34,585 nt of DNA from Bryobacterales bacterium. GTDB taxonomy: Bacteria > Acidobacteriota > Terriglobia > Bryobacterales > Bryobacteraceae. The stretch is from positions 1 to 34,585 of the forward strand of contig JADLCF010000199.1 in assembly GCA_020847315.1 (NCBI GenBank), in the 5' to 3' direction. This document shows, piece after piece, positions 31,837 to 34,585 of this stretch. Numbering within the stretch: position 1 is the first letter of the stretch; each line of letters opens with the position of its first letter. A program made the position numbers and the translations under genes. The notes beneath the pieces are model-generated. The model saw only the letters and a list, made by a program, of their open reading frames with translations. It was not told the origin of the DNA and ran no database searches.

Positions 31837-33499
31837 AATAGAAATAGATTCCCAACACCAGCCCAAGCACAGCGCCCGAGCCGAGCACGTCGGGGACGCC
31901 CCAACTGGCGCGATTCTCCGCCTTCCATTCGGGCGAGACGGACTTGAATGTGAGGTTCTTCACCTTCGCCGCAGCGGGTGCGGGTGTAGCGAGTGACACC
32001 GCGATCACAAGGATCACACTGAAGAGAAAGAGCACTCCGGAGAAGTAGTATCCGTTGAAATCACCGACCGGCCAAAGGAAGCTGTCGCGGGAGATCGCGC
32101 CACTCTTGGTGAGAGTCTGAAGAGTCAGTTTCGCCATCCCAAGCACGAACCCGACTACCAGACCCCAAAGGGCTCCCGCGGCATTGATGCGCTTGGAGAA
32201 GAGCCCTAATAGAAAAACCGCCGTGATCGGGGGCGCAAGAAAGCCCTGGACGTTCTGCAGGTAGTCATAGATTCCGCTATTCCCTTCGGAGATCTTCTTC
32301 ATGATGGGTATCCAGACGAGGCCGCATCCCACAACCACAGTCGTGGCGACTCGCCCTACGCGAACGAGGGTCTGCTCGCTCCTGCCGGGACGAAGCTTCT
32401 CATAAATATCCACGGTGAACAAAGTGGCACAGGAGTTGAACAGGGAAGCCAGAGAGGACATGAGCGCGGAAAGGAGTCCCGCCACAACCAAGCCACGAAG
32501 GCCAATCGGCAACAACGCCTGAACCATGGTGGCGAAGACAGCGTCGCCCAGGATTGCGCCGGAGCCATCGGTCTTTAACGGAATGGCGAGCAAGCCTTTC
32601 TCGTGGAGAGCAAATCCGATCATCCCCGGCACCAGAAAGATCAGAACCGGCCAAAGCTTCAGGAAGGCGCCCCAGATGGCGCCACGGCGTGCATCGGAGA
32701 GGCCGCGCGCCGCCAGCACTCTCTGGATGATGTATTGATCGGTACACCAATACCAGATGCCGATAACCGGCGACGCAATCATTACGGCCAGCCATGGAAA
32801 ATTCGGGTCGCTATTCGGCCGCCAAAGCGCGAACTGATGGGCATGGGGTTTCGCCACGGCAATCAATTCGCCCCAACCGCCCAATTGGCTCAGACCGAAA
32901 TAGGTGACCAGAGCGGAACCAAGCAGGAGCACGAAGGTCTGGGCCACTTCCGTGTATACGACCGCGCGCAGCCCGCCCATAACGGTGTAGATGCCGGTCA
33001 TCACCACGGCAGTCACAGCGCCCACCCAGAAGGCATTGTCCGGCGAACCGAAGACATCCGGCAGGAGTGTTTGAAAGACGATGGCGCCGGCGTATACCGT
33101 GACGGAAACCTTCGTAAACACGTATGCGACGAGGCTCACCACCGAGAGGACCCAGCGCGTCCGGGCGTCGAAGCGGCGCTCCAGAAACTCCGGCATCGTG
33201 AAGACACCAGACCGGTAGTAAAAGGGCACGAAGACCCACGCAAGCAGGATCATTACCCATGCGTGAAGTTCCCAATGCGCTTGCGCCATCCCGTTGAGGG
33301 CGCCGCTGCCCGCCAAACCGACGATGTGCTCCGAACCGATGTTCGAGGCAAACAGGGAGCATCCAACGGCAAACCAGCTTACATGACGGCCCGCGAGAAA
33401 GTAGTCGGCCGTGGTGTTCTGGTGGCGTGACGAACGCCAGACGATCGCAACGATGAGCAGGAAGTAGCAGCCCAACACCAGCCAATCGGTGAGTTGCAT
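31817..33499 (-). CDS. Sodium:solute symporter (SSS/SLC5 family), SGLT-like
   Basis: This 560-residue, about 14-helix symporter belongs to the sodium/glucose cotransporter branch. Diagnostic segments are 'SSRHQNTTADYFLAGRHVSW' near the start, 'ASNIGSEHIVGLAGSG' in the first core helix (sodium and substrate region), 'GGLRAVVYTEVAQ', 'IWYWCTDQYIIQRVLAA' and 'ALMSSLASLFNSCATLFTVDIY', where the Ser residues contribute to sodium binding. It should take up a sugar or related solute with sodium. SGLT-like members usually carry hexoses or inositol; specificity cannot be told here. ATG 33499 has GGGGAG six bases upstream. A sigma70-like promoter lies about 80-100 bases upstream. The 3' end overlaps the convergent membrane-protein gene by 20 bases. 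Confidence 0.93.
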   Translation of the reverse strand: MQLTDWLVLGCYFLLIVAIVWRSSRHQNTTADYFLAGRHVSWFAVGCSLFASNIGSEHIVGLAGSGALNGMAQAHWELHAWVMILLAWVFVPFYYRSGVFTMPEFLERRFDARTRWVLSVVSLVAYVFTKVSVTVYAGAIVFQTLLPDVFGSPDNAFWVGAVTAVVMTGIYTVMGGLRAVVYTEVAQTFVLLLGSALVTYFGLSQLGGWGELIAVAKPHAHQFALWRPNSDPNFPWLAVMIASPVIGIWYWCTDQYIIQRVLAARGLSDARRGAIWGAFLKLWPVLIFLVPGMIGFALHEKGLLAIPLKTDGSGAILGDAVFATMVQALLPIGLRGLVVAGLLSALMSSLASLFNSCATLFTVDIYEKLRPGRSEQTLVRVGRVATTVVVGCGLVWIPIMKKISEGNSGIYDYLQNVQGFLAPPITAVFLLGLFSKRINAAGALWGLVVGFVLGMAKLTLQTLTKSGAISRDSFLWPVGDFNGYYFSGVLFLFSVILVIAVSLATPAPAAAKVKNLTFKSVSPEWKAENRASWGVPDVLGSGAVLGLVLGIYFYFSFWLN

Positions 33500-33575
33500 C
33501 CGAATCTCCCCGGCCGCCGCGGTCCATCGGCGGCGCGCCGTGCGAACAGATTGAAGGGACAGCGCCCGGCGCGAT

Positions 33576-33603
33576 TCTATAGGTTACGGCGGCGGCGATG
33601 CAA
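33576..33603 (-). promoter_or_regulatory. Possible sigma70-type promoter for the symporter gene
   Basis: On the minus strand, TTGCAT (33603-33598) and TATAGA (33581-33576) are separated by 16 bases, close to the consensus -35 and -10. Transcription would start near 33569, giving a ~70-base leader. The leader contains a 7-bp hairpin, GCCGCCG (33513-33519) with CGGCGGC (33528-33534), just upstream of the ribosome site. Confidence 0.35.
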
Positions 33604-33641
33604 GTAGGACGATCGATTCGGACCGTTTGGCACGGCTCCGG

Positions 33642-34585
33642 TTACATGGATGCGCCGTATTGTCTCTCGTAGAACTGAAGGTATTCGCCGCTTTTCGCGT
33701 GCTTTACCCATTCGGGATTCCGCTGATACCAGGCAACCGTATCGCGGAGGCCCTGTTCGAAGGGAATCTCCCGCTTCCAGCCCAGCTCATTCTTCAGACG
33801 TGTGCAATCGACTGCATAGCGGCGGTCATGGCCCAGCCGGTCTGTAACATGGGTCAGCAAGGTCTCCGGCTTCCCAAGGATCTTGAGCAGCAATCGCAGG
33901 ACTTCGAGGTTCGGTAACGGGTTGTCGCCACCGATGTGGTACGTCTCTCCAGCGCGGCCTTTTTTCAGAACCAGGCGCAGGGCCGCGCAGTTATCGGCCA
34001 CGTGAATCCAGTCCCGCACCTGCAGGCCGTCGCCATAAACCGGAACCGGATTGTCCGTCTCCATATTGCTAATGGCTAACGGCAGGAGTTTCTCCGGAAA
34101 CTGGAACGGGCCGTAGTTGTTGCTGGTGCGCGTGATGATCGCATCCATGCCAAAGGTATGCACGGCGGCATTTACGAGGTGTTCCGCGGCGGTCTTGCTG
34201 GCGGCATACGGGCTGGAGGGCAGCAGTGGATCGCCTTCACGAAACTCCCGCGAAGGTTCGATGTCCCCGCCGACTTCATCGGTCGAGATGTGCAGGAATC
34301 GGCCTGCCTTGCGCGCCCGCGAAACATCCAGCATCACCTGGGTACCGAGCACGTTCGTTCTCACGAACTCCGCGGCGCTGAGGATACTGCGGTCCACATG
34401 TGATTCCGCGGCGAAATGCACCACGCAATCGCATCCTTCGGGCAACGCCTCATAAACTTGCTCCGCATCGCACACATCGCCGCGAACAAACCGATAGTTG
34501 GGCGCGGCCGCCACATCGGTGAGGTTCCCCAGATTGCCCGCGTAAGTGAGCTTGTCGAAATTGACGACCTCGTCTTCGGGATGAA
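33642..34585 (-). CDS. rfbB: dTDP-glucose 4,6-dehydratase (partial, 5' end off-window)
   Basis: The frame is open to the right edge, so about the first 20-40 residues, including the NAD-binding GxxGxxG, are missing. The GTG at 34514 is not the start. The visible 314 residues carry 'FDKLTYAGNL', 'HFAAESHVDRSI', the catalytic Thr-Asp-Glu in 'ISTDEVGG', 'YAASKTAAEHLV' (Tyr-x3-Lys) and 'SNNYGPFQFPEKLLP', then 'GDGLQVRDWIHVADNC' and 'RLGHDRRYAVD', all standard for RmlB/RfbB. It converts dTDP-glucose to dTDP-4-keto-6-deoxyglucose for rhamnose and other deoxysugars of surface polysaccharide. The residue after 'TDEV', Tyr in most homologues, is Gly here. Its neighbours would lie to the right of the window. 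Confidence 0.95.
   Translation of the reverse strand, partial: HPEDEVVNFDKLTYAGNLGNLTDVAAAPNYRFVRGDVCDAEQVYEALPEGCDCVVHFAAESHVDRSILSAAEFVRTNVLGTQVMLDVSRARKAGRFLHISTDEVGGDIEPSREFREGDPLLPSSPYAASKTAAEHLVNAAVHTFGMDAIITRTSNNYGPFQFPEKLLPLAISNMETDNPVPVYGDGLQVRDWIHVADNCAALRLVLKKGRAGETYHIGGDNPLPNLEVLRLLLKILGKPETLLTHVTDRLGHDRRYAVDCTRLKNELGWKREIPFEQGLRDTVAWYQRNPEWVKHAKSGEYLQFYERQYGASM

Noticed and set aside
33628-33643. TGGCACG as the -24 part of a sigma54 promoter
   Set aside because: The expected TTGC element about four bases later is missing and it points rightward into the 3' end of the opposing rfbB gene.
33654-34585. Gly replacing Tyr after the catalytic TDEV in RfbB
   Set aside because: Noted as a variation only. 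The catalytic Thr, Asp, Glu, Tyr and Lys are all present, so loss of function is not supported.

Overview
Organism. The window is GC-rich, gene-dense DNA from a Gram-negative bacterium with an outer membrane. It holds an Oar-type TonB-dependent receptor C-terminus, an Omp85/TamB pair and a Tat-exported oxidoreductase. The receptor type, a 48-residue membrane protein next to an NtrC-type regulator, and a secreted repeat protein ending in a short Cys-containing domain with 'AWRALY' at the C-terminus fit Acidobacteria, probably the Bryobacteraceae/Solibacter branch. That placement is an inference from family resemblance; no marker gene is present. No rRNA, tRNA or CRISPR array was recognised. Layout. 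(1) 1-1600: 3' end of the TonB-dependent receptor with a strong terminator. (2) 1742-5680: yceH, a frameshifted IS1595-type transposase remnant, a secreted protein with three tandem repeats, and about 1 kb of eroded sequence with an 11-bp inverted repeat that shades into an AT-rich stretch. (3) 5700-6492: a structured leader, a secreted glucosaminidase-like protein with a TTG start, and a convergent 48-residue membrane protein. (4) 13313 down to 6641, minus strand: a tightly packed set of TlpA-like thioredoxin, GlcD-like oxidase, M24 aminopeptidase, CHASE2 histidine kinase and NtrC-type regulator. (5) 13389-15297, divergent from it: two overlapping pterin synthase (PTPS/QueD) paralogues, folE and a small unknown gene. 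(6) 15348-18324: an unknown membrane protein, a DhnA-type class I aldolase and a divergent PfkB-like protein. (7) 18333-19355: a ThiF/MoeB-type E1 enzyme on the minus strand. (8) 19407-27057: an outer-membrane biogenesis operon of Omp85 protein, SurA-N-like chaperone and TamB, coupled by overlapping start and stop codons. A small DUF2103-like gene follows. (9) 27412-34585: Tat-exported aldo/keto reductase, cytosolic hybrid kinase, polytopic membrane protein, SSS-type sodium symporter, and the 3' part of rfbB running off the right edge. How the genes work together. FolE makes 7,8-dihydroneopterin triphosphate, the usual substrate of the PTPS/QueD fold encoded just upstream. The two PTPS paralogues have lost opposite halves of the catalytic machinery: one lacks the Cys, the other the Asp-His pair. 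A mixed oligomer with composite active sites would explain this and is the most interesting hypothesis in the window. In the outer-membrane operon I count seven POTRA-like repeats in the Omp85 protein (5 in E. coli BamA, 3 in TamA). It is followed by a PPIase-free SurA-like chaperone and TamB, which suggests one assembly and transport module. The rest is mostly ordinary chromosomal content. The stretch around 2.4-5.8 kb looks like a site of insertion and decay.
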